Part shown: positions 1 through 7,958 of the stretch, piece after piece
Position numbering within the stretch: position 1 is the first letter of the stretch
Layout of the letters: every line of letters starts with the position of its first letter
NCBI RefSeq assembly: GCF_001591805.1
Contig: NZ_BCVP01000010.1
Location: forward strand, 186,001 to 250,000
Direction of reading: 5' to 3'
DNA from: Neobacillus novalis NBRC 102450
GTDB lineage: Bacteria > Bacillota > Bacilli > Bacillales > Cytobacillaceae
Length of the DNA stretch: 64,000 nt
Notes under the pieces: generated by a model
The model's input: the letters and a program-made list of their open reading frames with translations, nothing else
What the model was told of the DNA's origin: nothing
The model's database searches: none
Made by a program: the position numbers and the translations under genes

Positions 1-1007
1 ATAGATTCCATCACTTGCTGTTTAATTTCTTTTTCAACGAGCTTATCAATTTTTTCGATGACCTTTGGATCCGTTAAGTCGACATCTGTATTCGCTTCGC
101 TTATAAAGCCTTCATCTTCAATCGCTATATTAATAATGGGCTTACCGTTTTTAAAGTGAACGGATACTTTTGTTTTTGTGCGAATCGGGGCCATTGTAAT
201 CGCATGCTTCTTTCCATTCCAAGGGATATTAATATCTGTACTTTGAACCTTATCCAAAACGTACACCACTCCGCGCGCCTTTTCATGTTCAAACCAGCCA
301 GTCAGTTTTCCATTTTTAAAAACGGCTAATCCATTCGCTTCAAGAAAAGTCTCTGTTTTTGTTTTTTGCAGATCATCTGCTCTTCCTATTTGTTCTTTAT
401 TGCCTTTCACGATATAGCCATTAACAACGGGTTCTTTCCCATTGCTGACAAGCCCGGCAAGGAAATCATCGATATTAACTCTTGTGTTCTCACCTAACAT
501 ACTTTCTGTCGTTTTAAGCTCTTTGGTAATCTTATTAACAGGCAGTTTATCTAGGTTGGTAAGTGCTGAAACCAATTCCTCCGCAGTAGAATGTCTTGCT
601 ACCACAATCTGGGTAGTCGTTCTAAATTCCGGATCCCTATCCAACGCATCCATCACATCAAGGATTCCATCTCTTGCTACTTCCTCGCTTATGGCAATTA
701 AATTCGTATGCGAATAATATAACCGTCGGGAAATCATTTTGGTCGCATTTCTAGCCGCCTCTGTCAGGGTATTACCGGCGCTCTTATAAACAGCAATCGG
801 CAGCCCCTGCCCGGCGCCGTTTTGCCCTGAAGATACATTGCCGGGATTTACAATCTGAAACGAAACCTCAAATTTTTTATTTTCTCCCTTGTCAAAGCCC
901 ATTGCCATGACAAAAGCTAAATCGGTTAACTCCTTTTGATTCCAGCAGCCACTAAGGACAGACAAAACCAAAACCATTAGTAAAGAAATCACAAAAATTT
1001 TTCTCAT
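1..1007 (-). CDS. Ger(x)C family spore germination lipoprotein (C-terminus beyond window)
   Basis: Partial gene; about 335 N-terminal codons are visible and the end lies outside the window. GerC-type proteins are lipoprotein subunits of nutrient germinant receptors in the spore inner membrane. The N-terminus is a lipoprotein signal with lipobox LSGC (Cys21) followed by WNQKELTD, typical of the family, and the later FLEANGLAVFKNGKLTGW region is also family-like. The ATG overlaps the TGA of the upstream gerA-type gene (ATGA), so the two are translationally coupled. No gerB-type permease lies between them; it would have to follow outside the window or be supplied elsewhere. Confidence 0.9.
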   Translation of the reverse strand, partial: MRKIFVISLLMVLVLSVLSGCWNQKELTDLAFVMAMGFDKGENKKFEVSFQIVNPGNVSSGQNGAGQGLPIAVYKSAGNTLTEAARNATKMISRRLYYSHTNLIAISEEVARDGILDVMDALDRDPEFRTTTQIVVARHSTAEELVSALTNLDKLPVNKITKELKTTESMLGENTRVNIDDFLAGLVSNGKEPVVNGYIVKGNKEQIGRADDLQKTKTETFLEANGLAVFKNGKLTGWFEHEKARGVVYVLDKVQSTDINIPWNGKKHAITMAPIRTKTKVSVHFKNGKPIINIAIEDEGFISEANTDVDLTDPKVIEKIDKLVEKEIKQQVMES

Positions 1008-2614
1008 CAAGATTCCCCTTTTGAAGATTGATTATCATCCCCTTGTTTAGGCGGTCCTGGTTTTTGATTTTCTCCCGATCTTACCATATTCCCTTTACTG
1101 ATAAACATCGGTCGATATTTCATAGCCCATATCGGAAAACGAACAAAAATGTCTTGTTGATTTCGCATGTTAAAAGGTGCAATTGGCATCATGTATGGAA
1201 TCCCAAATGAACGTAATGAACATAAATGAATCGACATAAACATGAGTCCTAACATGATTCCATAAAAACCTAAAATAGTGGCTAATCCCATCAGAACAAA
1301 GCGGATTAATCTGGCCGCAATCGCCATCGCGAAAACTGGCGTTGAAAAGTTCGCAATCGCCGTAATCGAAACAACAATAACCATGACCGGGGAAACAAAA
1401 CCAGCCTGTACTGCAGCCTGTCCGATTACCAGTGCACCTACGATGGAAACAGCTTGACCAACCGCACGCGGCAGCCTTAACCCTGCCTCCCTTAATATTT
1501 CAAAGGTAACTTCCATAATTAACGCCTCAACAAAGGCGGGGAAAGGAACATTTTCTCGTTGTGCAGCAATTGCAATTGCCATCGTTGTCGGAATCATTTC
1601 CTGATGAAAGGTCGTTCCGGCAATATAGACAGCAGGTCCTAACAAGGCAATAATAAACGCTAAAATCCTAAGAAGTCTTATTCCAGTTGAAATATCAAAC
1701 CGTGAATAATAATCATCAGCCGCCTGAAAAAATTGAATAAAAAGAGCTGGTGCAGTAATAACAAACGGAGTCCCGTCTACGATAATGGCAACTCTTCCTT
1801 CGAGCAATTGTGAGGTCACCGTATCAGGTCTTTCTGAATGATACGTGGTCGGAAATGTTGTCCATGATTGATCTTCAATTAATTGTTCAATATATCCAGA
1901 AGAAGAGATGGAATCGATATTAATTCGTTTTAATCTATCTTTAACTTCCTTGACGATTTTTTCATTAGCAATCCCCTTGATATACATAATAGCGATATCC
2001 GTTTGTGAAACAGTGCCAATTCTCATCGACTCAAGCCATAAATTCGGACTCTTAATCCGCCGCCGTAATAAGGCTGTATTTGTCCGGAGCGTTTCAGTAA
2101 AGGAATCTTTTGGGCCCCTTATTGATAATTGGGTTGAAGGTTCCGTAATCGCACGCTTTTCCCAGCCTTTTGTTTCACCGCTAATTGCTTTATTGTAACC
2201 CTCTAGAAAAATAATCGTGTTGCCTGAAAGAAGCATGTCGTAGACCTGATTCCAATCATGAATGACTTCATTACTCCCTAGAGCAACAGCTTTTTCAGTC
2301 ATAAATTGGAAATAATCCATTCCATCCGTATCGATATCATTTTCATTAAACGATTCTAAAATAAAGTCGCTAATGGCTCGGCTGTCAACTAATCCATCGA
2401 CATAAACAAGCGCACCTCGATGCTTGCAGTGAACAATTTCCCGAATCACGATATCATTACTATTTCCAAACTCCCCTTTTATTCGAGAGATATTATCTTT
2501 ATATTCACGAAGGATAGGCAAATTTTCTGGTTTTTGCGGATCTTGCTGCTGTCTGTAATTATCGTTCTTTCGCTGTTTCTGTTTCTTTTTCAAAAGTTTC
2601 GACAAAATCGGCAC
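1007..2614 (-). CDS. GerA-family spore germination receptor A subunit
   Basis: 535 aa, a full-length GerA/GerKA-type subunit. These are inner-membrane proteins of the spore germinant receptor, with a large hydrophilic N-terminal domain and a hydrophobic C-terminal half. Visible family signatures include the STQLSIRGPKDSFTETL stretch (the variant here of the conserved GP-R-GF-E-L motif), RRRIKSPNLWLESMRIG, and the VPFPAFVEALIMEVTFEILREAG region near residue 370. The N-terminus is Lys/Gln-rich and the C-terminus is a Gly/Ser/Lys-rich hydrophilic tail. The start is a GTG with a purine-rich GAGGCGG upstream. It is the first visible gene of an operon continuing into Ger(x)C. Expression in the forespore under sigma-G would be expected from the family, but I could not identify a convincing promoter. 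Confidence 0.92.
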   Translation of the reverse strand: MPILSKLLKKKQKQRKNDNYRQQQDPQKPENLPILREYKDNISRIKGEFGNSNDIVIREIVHCKHRGALVYVDGLVDSRAISDFILESFNENDIDTDGMDYFQFMTEKAVALGSNEVIHDWNQVYDMLLSGNTIIFLEGYNKAISGETKGWEKRAITEPSTQLSIRGPKDSFTETLRTNTALLRRRIKSPNLWLESMRIGTVSQTDIAIMYIKGIANEKIVKEVKDRLKRINIDSISSSGYIEQLIEDQSWTTFPTTYHSERPDTVTSQLLEGRVAIIVDGTPFVITAPALFIQFFQAADDYYSRFDISTGIRLLRILAFIIALLGPAVYIAGTTFHQEMIPTTMAIAIAAQRENVPFPAFVEALIMEVTFEILREAGLRLPRAVGQAVSIVGALVIGQAAVQAGFVSPVMVIVVSITAIANFSTPVFAMAIAARLIRFVLMGLATILGFYGIMLGLMFMSIHLCSLRSFGIPYMMPIAPFNMRNQQDIFVRFPIWAMKYRPMFISKGNMVRSGENQKPGPPKQGDDNQSSKGES

Positions 2615-2769
2615 AATTTCCGCCTCGCCTTCAAAGAAATGATCATAATGGGTATTTTACCCAACGCACTCTAATATATCCATTTCTCCCAAGATACCTG
2701 TAAATATTCTTGTATAAGGAATCCTTAATATCCAAACAGTATTAATAATGTGGATTGAAGGTGATGCTC

Positions 2770-3006
2770 GTGAAACTATTTCTTGTAACCATTTTATTAG
2801 CTACTGGAATGTTCTCCTTAATTATGATGTTAGATCTATTAATGGGCATCGTTAGACGAGGAATAATATGGAAGGCACTAAATCCTTTTCGAGTTATGGA
2901 GACTGCTGAATATATTATTATCCTCTTATTTTTTCTTATTTTTATCATTACCTCAATTGGTTCCTACCTTAAAAAGAAACAAAAAAGCAATCAACCGTCG
3001 AACTAA
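2770..3006 (+). CDS. Small two-helix membrane protein, unknown
   Basis: About 78 aa. I chose the GTG at 2770 because AAGGTG lies six bases upstream; an in-frame TTG at 2755 has no comparable ribosome binding site. Two hydrophobic segments are visible, roughly residues 3-24 and 45-67, separated by a basic stretch with RRG and followed by a Lys-rich tail (KKKQKSN), which puts the C-terminus in the cytoplasm. I do not recognise a family. It stands alone, divergent from the germination operon and followed by a MITE-like repeat. Confidence 0.55.
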   Translation: MKLFLVTILLATGMFSLIMMLDLLMGIVRRGIIWKALNPFRVMETAEYIIILLFFLIFIITSIGSYLKKKQKSNQPSN

Positions 3007-3027
3007 TCTTTATTCACTTACTAAAAA

Positions 3028-3214
3028 GGCTGTGTTAAGATGAATGTTGATTTCCGTTCCAGGCGCTTCGCTTTCCGCGGGGCGGGCGGTGAGCCTCCTC
3101 GGCGCTAAAGCGCCTGCGGGGTCTCACCTGTCCCGCTGATCCCGCAGGAGTCTCGCGCCTTCCACTCCAATCAACATTGTGATCAAAATCAACAATATTC
3201 TCTTTAACACAGCC
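3028..3214. repeat. MITE-like Bacillaceae repeat with terminal inverted repeats
   Basis: A 187-bp GC-rich block in AT-rich surroundings, bounded by inverted repeats GGCTGTGTTAA (3028-3038) and TTAACACAGCC (3204-3214). A second, inner pair is AATGTTGATT (3043-3052) and AATCAACATT (3169-3178). The core contains GGTGAGCC...GGTCTCACC and other complementary stretches, so the whole element could fold into a long hairpin. The core resembles a widespread intergenic repeat of Bacillus-type genomes. It has no coding capacity and would need a transposase in trans if it is mobile. Confidence 0.75.
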
Positions 3215-3220
3215 AAGAAA

Positions 3221-3262
3221 AAAGAAAAGAGCCCGGCATTGGTTTAATGCGAGCTCTTTTCA
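3221..3262 (-). terminator. Rho-independent terminator overlapping the end of the 70-aa gene
   Basis: On the minus strand, AAAAGAGC and GCTCTTTT arms enclose a further paired ATT/AAT segment and are followed by a T-rich run. The stem includes the stop codon region of the gene at 3244-3456. Confidence 0.6.
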
Positions 3263-3456
3263 CTTTCCATTTCATGGATTTCTGTTTGCCGCTTCCGCTT
3301 AAATAGCCTAAAAACTGCGGTTAATCTCTTCTTCCATTTTCTTCTTCTTTCCAGATTTGGTCCGTACACATAGCGATTCCAACTATAATAGATTAATTCC
3401 TCGATGATAATCAGTAATCCAAAAAATAGTCCACAAATAGTTATCCAAAATGACAT
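3244..3456 (-). CDS. Small membrane-anchored protein, unknown
   Basis: 70 aa with one N-terminal hydrophobic helix (about residues 3-22) followed by a strongly basic cytoplasmic part (LERRRKWKKRLTAVFRLFKRKRQ) and an acidic end. AAAAGGGG precedes the ATG at suitable spacing, and a terminator overlaps its end, so a monocistronic transcript is likely. I recognise no domain; it could be a regulatory or membrane-associated small protein. Confidence 0.5.
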   Translation of the reverse strand: MSFWITICGLFFGLLIIIEELIYYSWNRYVYGPNLERRRKWKKRLTAVFRLFKRKRQTEIHEMESEKSSH

Positions 3457-3657
3457 ACTAAGGACCCCTTTTCAAATAGATGATTCATCCTATTCGAGAT
3501 TCAACTAAAGAAGTACCGACTATGTTTTAACTTACCATTCTTTTACAATTGCTTCCTAACCTTTATTTTATCAGAAAAGTTGCTAAATAGTAGACATTTT
3601 GCCTCTACATGTAGTACTTTTATTTTGGATTACGAAATTTTTCAAGGGGGAATAATC

Positions 3658-4602
3658 ATGGAATATCGCCGCTTAGGAAAAACAGGGTTGAAGGTTAGTG
3701 AGATTAGTTTGGGCAGCTGGCTTACATATGGTGGTTATGTGGAAGAACAAAATGCAGCAGCATCGATCGACAAAGCATATGACTTAGGAATAAATTTTTT
3801 TGATACAGCCAATGTTTACATGCGCGGTGAAGCCGAAATTGTCGTAGGCAAGGCACTAAAGAAATATGCCCGTGATTCGTTTGTATTGGCAACAAAGGTA
3901 TTTTGGCCAATGGGCGATGGCCCCAACGACAGAGGTTTATCGCGCAAACATGTCATCGAACAATGCCATGCAAGCTTAAAACGTCTTAATACGGACTATG
4001 TCGACATTTATTATTGCCATCGATTTGACGCCGAAACACCGCTCGACGAGACATTGCGCGCGCTTGATGACCTTGTCCGCCAAGGTAGTGTCCTATATGT
4101 GGGTGTGAGTGAGTGGACGGCAGAACAAATTAGCGAAGCTGTACATCTCGCTGATAAAAAGCTTCTCGACCGGATTGTTGTCAATCAGCCGCAATACAGC
4201 ATGCTGCAGCGCTATATTGAAAAAGAAGTCCTACCAGTTTCTGAGAAGCATGGAATCGGGCAGGTCGTCTGGTCACCGCTCGCACAGGGCGTCTTAACAG
4301 GTAAGTATAAAAAAGGTGAAAAAGCTCCTGCGGGTACTCGGGCCGCACAGGAAAAATACAGCAGCCTATCTGGTTTCTTAACCGAAGAGAATCTCGATAA
4401 GGTAGAACTATTAAAAGGAGTGGCCCAAGAAAACGATCTTTCGCTTGCCAACCTTGCCCTTGCCTGGATTTTAAGACAAAGTAACGTCGCAAGCGCATTA
4501 GTCGGCGCAAGCCGCCCCGAGCAAATCGAAGAAAACGTTAAAGCTTCTGGCGTGAAATTAAGCGCAGAAACACTTGCAACAATCGAGGACATTTTAAGAT
4601 AA
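3658..4602 (+). CDS. Aldo/keto reductase, potassium-channel-beta-like subfamily
   Basis: 314 aa. A NADPH-dependent oxidoreductase of the AKR superfamily, with a TIM-barrel fold predicted from the family. The catalytic tetrad is visible as Asp49, Tyr54, Lys80 and His121 in FFDTANVY, LATKVF and YYCHRFD. The start MEYRRLGKTGLKVSEISLG is typical of Kv-beta/YghZ-like members, and GTR...NLAWILRQ...GASRPEQIEEN-type cofactor motifs occur near the C-terminus. The ATG at 3658 is preceded by AAGGGGG at seven bases; the longer reading frame upstream lacks a ribosome binding site. Physiological substrate unknown. Confidence 0.93.
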   Translation: MEYRRLGKTGLKVSEISLGSWLTYGGYVEEQNAAASIDKAYDLGINFFDTANVYMRGEAEIVVGKALKKYARDSFVLATKVFWPMGDGPNDRGLSRKHVIEQCHASLKRLNTDYVDIYYCHRFDAETPLDETLRALDDLVRQGSVLYVGVSEWTAEQISEAVHLADKKLLDRIVVNQPQYSMLQRYIEKEVLPVSEKHGIGQVVWSPLAQGVLTGKYKKGEKAPAGTRAAQEKYSSLSGFLTEENLDKVELLKGVAQENDLSLANLALAWILRQSNVASALVGASRPEQIEENVKASGVKLSAETLATIEDILR

Positions 4603-4607
4603 TATAG

Positions 4608-4642
4608 AAATGCCTCTGGATTTTAGTCCAGAGGCATTTTTC
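4608..4642 (+). terminator. Rho-independent terminator after the aldo/keto reductase
   Basis: AAATGCCTCTGGA and TCCAGAGGCATTT form a 13-bp stem around TTTTAG, followed by TTT. Confidence 0.9.
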
Positions 4643-4698
4643 TGCTTTATTAAGAAAGAAGATCATGAATATAGTGAATTTAGGCAATTTTCTAATAG

Positions 4699-5913
4699 TT
4701 AAACTGCCTTTTCGGCTTTTGTAACTCTGAATTTATTACCGGCAGTGAAGAAAATGATACTTCCAAGTGTTACGAGTGCGATTACCCAAAACATGATTTG
4801 ACCATGGAAATGGCTAAGAAGATAACCGCCGAAGACCGGGCCAAGGAAGTTGCCAATTTTCCGGAATTGGGCAGCTCCGAAATAGGTGCCACGCAGATGT
4901 TCCGGGGCAAGCTGATCAATCATCATGCTGTTGGAAGGAAAGATTAATATTTCTCCCAAGGTTAATAAGACGATGGCAACAATAGCCGTCACCCACCCGT
5001 TGACAAAGCTAAAGCCAATCAATCCCGCCGCCATGAAAACGGCGCCAACAACCATGACCTGCATGATCTTGAACTTTTCGGCCAAATGACTAATCGGCAT
5101 CTGCAGGACGACAACCATGACTGCATTAATCGTAATCAACATCGAAAAAATAAAGACGCCATTTTCGACTGTTCCTTCTAATATTTGCGGCAAGTTGGAA
5201 TCAATTTGAACATAGCCCATGTTGACCAAAATAATGCCGATGATTAAATACCTTAACGCCTTATCTGTTTTAATAATCCGAAAAGCAGCACCAAAGGATA
5301 CAACCTTCTTGCTATTTTCTTCTTGCGGTACTGGTGCAACGAGCCTTTTTAAAAAGTAAACCAATACAATCGCGTAAAGCAAATAGATTGTCCCCGTTAT
5401 ACCGAAGGATAACTTAGCCGAGGTGTTGGCTAAATACGCTCCGATAAGCGGACCAACGGATGCTCCGATATTCATCGCGGTATATCGTAACGAATACACC
5501 TTCATCCGCTTCGTCTTTTCGGTTAAATCGGCCATCAACGCTTGTGCTGTTGGTTCAAAGAATGAGTTACTAAGCCCGTTTAAGGCGTTTAACAAGATAA
5601 ACCAGCCTTGTCCTGTTGACACTGTGAACCCATAGTAAACTAAGGCTACCATAAACAACGAGGTAAGCATGATTGGTTTGCGCCCAAATCTATCCGATAA
5701 GTGACCGCCAATAAAGCCCCCCACCGTCCCCATTAACGGACTCATCCCGACAGTTATGCCAATAATGATCGGTGACAAATCCATATGTCTTGATAAATAG
5801 ATTGATAGAAACGGCAGCGTCATAAACGCGGAGCCTCTGGATAATGCCGTTCCAATTAACAAAACCCAGACAATCGGATGGAACTGTCCAATATAGTTTT
5901 TAACTTTCATCAT
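4699..5913 (-). CDS. MFS transporter, drug-exporter type
   Basis: 404 aa with about 12 hydrophobic segments and the MFS motif A variant GHLSDRFGRKPIM after the second helix. Major facilitator proteins of this size and motif are usually proton-coupled efflux pumps; the substrate cannot be told from sequence. The start has two consecutive ATGs, with GAGAGG about ten bases upstream. It is transcribed alone; an imperfect palindrome at 5938-5957 lies just upstream and could be an operator. Confidence 0.88.
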   Translation of the reverse strand: MMKVKNYIGQFHPIVWVLLIGTALSRGSAFMTLPFLSIYLSRHMDLSPIIIGITVGMSPLMGTVGGFIGGHLSDRFGRKPIMLTSLFMVALVYYGFTVSTGQGWFILLNALNGLSNSFFEPTAQALMADLTEKTKRMKVYSLRYTAMNIGASVGPLIGAYLANTSAKLSFGITGTIYLLYAIVLVYFLKRLVAPVPQEENSKKVVSFGAAFRIIKTDKALRYLIIGIILVNMGYVQIDSNLPQILEGTVENGVFIFSMLITINAVMVVVLQMPISHLAEKFKIMQVMVVGAVFMAAGLIGFSFVNGWVTAIVAIVLLTLGEILIFPSNSMMIDQLAPEHLRGTYFGAAQFRKIGNFLGPVFGGYLLSHFHGQIMFWVIALVTLGSIIFFTAGNKFRVTKAEKAV

Positions 5914-5937
5914 ATGTATTTGCCTCTCAGTCTTAAA

Positions 5938-5957
5938 GGTTACTTATCTAGTTAACC
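5938..5957. promoter_or_regulatory. Imperfect palindrome upstream of the MFS gene
   Basis: GGTTACTTATCTAGTTAACC has complementary ends GGTTA/TAACC and sits about 25 bases upstream of the MFS start codon, a usual place for an operator of a drug-pump repressor. No regulator gene is adjacent. Confidence 0.3.
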
Positions 5958-5998
5958 AATTTGCGCGAAAGTTGTAAAGAATTATATTACTCTAAATA

Positions 5999-6023
5999 AA
6001 GCGCAATCGCACTGGTCAGCTTG
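5999..6023. repeat. Degenerate fragment of the 61-kb intergenic repeat
   Basis: The segment AAGCGCAATCGCACTGGTCAG resembles the end of the repeat at 61007-61151 (reverse complement AAGCGCAAGCGCCCTGGTCAG) with a few mismatches. Confidence 0.45.
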
Positions 6024-6076
6024 GATTTCCTTGAAGACTTGACTCACTTTTTTCGATTGAAAGAAGAAGGATTTTT

Positions 6077-6189
6077 GTTTTGGCTATTTTCTTAGGGGTT
6101 TTGGCTATTTTCTTACCTGTTTTGGCTATTTTTTCACCCGTTTTGGCTACTTTTCGACCCCTTTTGGCTACTTTTCGACCCCTTTTGGC
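6077..6189. repeat. Tandem array of a 21-bp unit
   Basis: Five complete head-to-tail copies of a 21-bp unit of the type GTTTTGGCTATTTTCTTAGG plus an 8-base partial copy. The last two complete copies are nearly identical and the others drift. The unit is a multiple of three, so one plus-strand frame reads a VLAIF-like heptapeptide repeat, but no start codon or ribosome binding site supports translation. Confidence 0.85.
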
Positions 6190-6204
6190 AAATTAGACAT
6201 TTTT

Positions 6205-6238
6205 TATAAAAAGGTCAGCTCCCTAGGAAGCTGACTTA
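6205..6238 (-). terminator. Terminator after the holin-like gene
   Basis: On the minus strand GTCAGCT...AGCTGAC forms the stem, followed by CTTTTTAT. Confidence 0.75.
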
Positions 6239-6244
6239 AAGAGA

Positions 6245-6514
6245 TTAATTTGGATCTTCGTATTTTAACGCCCGGTCACTGTCGCCATACCCTTTTGTGG
6301 TTGGATCCTGTACGAGCCCCAGCATAGAGAGCAATACAAATACGGCATTCGCCAAGGCAATGATATTACTCTGAATGGCATCTGTTAATTGAAAATCGGT
6401 TATGTGTAAAGAGTTTAACGCCGCCAATACTAACTGTGCGACAATCAACAGCTGTGAAATAAACGCAATCACCCAGTTTCGGTTTCTAAAACGGACTTTC
6501 CAGTTTATCATCAT
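6245..6514 (-). CDS. phi-LC3-family holin-like small membrane protein (orphan)
   Basis: 89 aa. The start MINWKVRFRNRNWVIAF and the end LLSMLGLVQDPTTKGYGDSDRALKYEDP match the phi-LC3 phage holin family, with two hydrophobic segments (about residues 14-34 and 47-66). Holins of prophages form membrane lesions releasing endolysin; chromosomal relatives may act in export or lysis. Here there is no endolysin or other phage gene, and it has its own terminator and a perfect inverted repeat upstream, so it is a solitary gene, either domesticated or a prophage relic. Confidence 0.8.
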   Translation of the reverse strand: MMINWKVRFRNRNWVIAFISQLLIVAQLVLAALNSLHITDFQLTDAIQSNIIALANAVFVLLSMLGLVQDPTTKGYGDSDRALKYEDPN

Positions 6515-6528
6515 CCCATCCCCTTCCT

Positions 6529-6557
6529 ATATGTTAATACTCTTTCTATTAACATAT
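6529..6557. promoter_or_regulatory. Perfect 11-bp inverted repeat upstream of the holin-like gene
   Basis: ATATGTTAATA (6529-6539) and TATTAACATAT (6547-6557) are exact reverse complements separated by seven bases, between the ABC permease end and the holin start. It could be an operator or a leader hairpin; there is no T-run on the minus strand to make it a terminator. Confidence 0.5.
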
Positions 6558-6608
6558 GCTTGTACTAAGAAATGGTTGTCTACGATAATCATAGGTTTTC
6601 GCGATTTA

Positions 6609-7958
6609 TTAGACTTCTCTGCGCATCGCTTTTAAAACATCCACTCTCGTTGCCCGTTGCGCCGGTCGGTATCCAGAGATAATCGTCACCCCATAACAAA
6701 TTAAAATACAAATAACCGGTAATATAAGCGGAATGTCACTAAAAATGATATTAAGTTCTGTCTCTTTTCCGAATGCTTGTTTAATGATTAATGGAATCGC
6801 AAAATTGACTGCGTAACTAATCCCGTAAGAAACGAGCGTTCCGATGAGAGCACCGATCAAGCCTATATAGCTGCTTTCAAGCAGAAAAATCCGCTTGATT
6901 GTTTTTGGATTTGCACCAATTGCTTTCATAATGCCAATATCAGGAGCCCGCTCGGTAACCGCCATCGTCATTGTATTATAAATTCCAATAGACGCAATAA
7001 GAATGGCAATCGTCCCGATAAAGATGAGCCCTGCCTTCGCAATCATAAAAATCATATTGACTTCTTTCAATTCATTCACAACTGAATAGGTTGCGTATTT
7101 CAGATCTTTTAACTGATCTGAAATACCTTGGACTGCCTCCATATTTTTCGCATAAATCTTCACTTCATCAAACGAATTTTCATGGATATCTTGATCCGTT
7201 GGAACTTCACTATTGGCATCAAGTAAATACCCCTTAGGCGTCCCAGTAAAATTCTCAATTTCTGTTAATATCGTATCAGAAATAAATACGCTTCTATCTT
7301 CCGCCCACTCTTTTGTCGGCTTTTTCGAAATTCCTACCACTGTCAAAGGAATCGTCTTTTCCTCTTGTTTCCCATCCTTCAACTGTCTAACCGTTAATTC
7401 AAGTTTCTCGCCAATCAATTTGCCGCTGTAGCGGTACTCTGTCTTTAATTGACTCTTATTGTCATACCGATCATCAGGAGCGTCCTTAGAAGCAAGATTT
7501 AGCGGAAAATTGTAACCAACTACCACTTCATCCTGCCCCTTTGGGAGCCTGCCCTCTGACAATTCAAGACCCGCTTTCACTTCTGATGGGAAGTTTGCGA
7601 CAAACGTTTGCGCCGGTTCTTGATAGTTTCCAATCGAAAAATTGCCTTCCTGCTGGAGCATTTTTCGTCTAGTAACGGCCTTAACATCTTTAACCTCTTC
7701 AAAAATTTGAATATCTTTCTTGTTTATAGGTCGAAAACTGCCTCCGTCATCCCCCTCTTTCCCGTGAACATCTATTTGCGTGATGACGCGCCGTTCGGTC
7801 ATTTCCTTGACAACCGATTTTTGCAAGCCAAAACCAACCGACGCTAGAACGATCAGAAAAGCACAGCCCATCGCCGTTGCCAGAATCGTCATAAACACGC
7901 GCGTTTTATTTTTCTTCATATTTTGGCGCACGAAGCGAAATTGATCTTTTAGTTGCAT
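6609..7958 (-). CDS. ABC transporter permease, MacB/FtsX type
   Basis: 449 aa. One N-terminal helix (about 22-45), a large extracytoplasmic domain, then three helices in the last third, the standard four-helix MacB/FtsX topology. The block MAVTERAPDIGIMKAIGANPKTIKRIFLLES is the typical FtsX-domain cytoplasmic coupling segment. Type VII ABC proteins couple ATP hydrolysis to work on the outer side (export of peptides or lipoproteins, or signalling) rather than classical transport. It overlaps the upstream ATPase gene by ten bases. Substrate unknown. Confidence 0.9.
   Translation of the reverse strand: MQLKDQFRFVRQNMKKNKTRVFMTILATAMGCAFLIVLASVGFGLQKSVVKEMTERRVITQIDVHGKEGDDGGSFRPINKKDIQIFEEVKDVKAVTRRKMLQQEGNFSIGNYQEPAQTFVANFPSEVKAGLELSEGRLPKGQDEVVVGYNFPLNLASKDAPDDRYDNKSQLKTEYRYSGKLIGEKLELTVRQLKDGKQEEKTIPLTVVGISKKPTKEWAEDRSVFISDTILTEIENFTGTPKGYLLDANSEVPTDQDIHENSFDEVKIYAKNMEAVQGISDQLKDLKYATYSVVNELKEVNMIFMIAKAGLIFIGTIAILIASIGIYNTMTMAVTERAPDIGIMKAIGANPKTIKRIFLLESSYIGLIGALIGTLVSYGISYAVNFAIPLIIKQAFGKETELNIIFSDIPLILPVICILICYGVTIISGYRPAQRATRVDVLKAMRREV

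Noticed and set aside
3580..3657. Upstream extension of the aldo/keto reductase
   Set aside because: Lacks a ribosome binding site and similarity to the family; AAGGGGG is placed for the ATG at 3658.
6077..6192. Small gene encoding a VLAIF heptapeptide repeat
   Set aside because: No start codon with a ribosome binding site; more simply a non-coding tandem repeat.
6245..6514. Prophage
   Set aside because: Only a holin-like gene; no endolysin, integrase, capsid or att sites.
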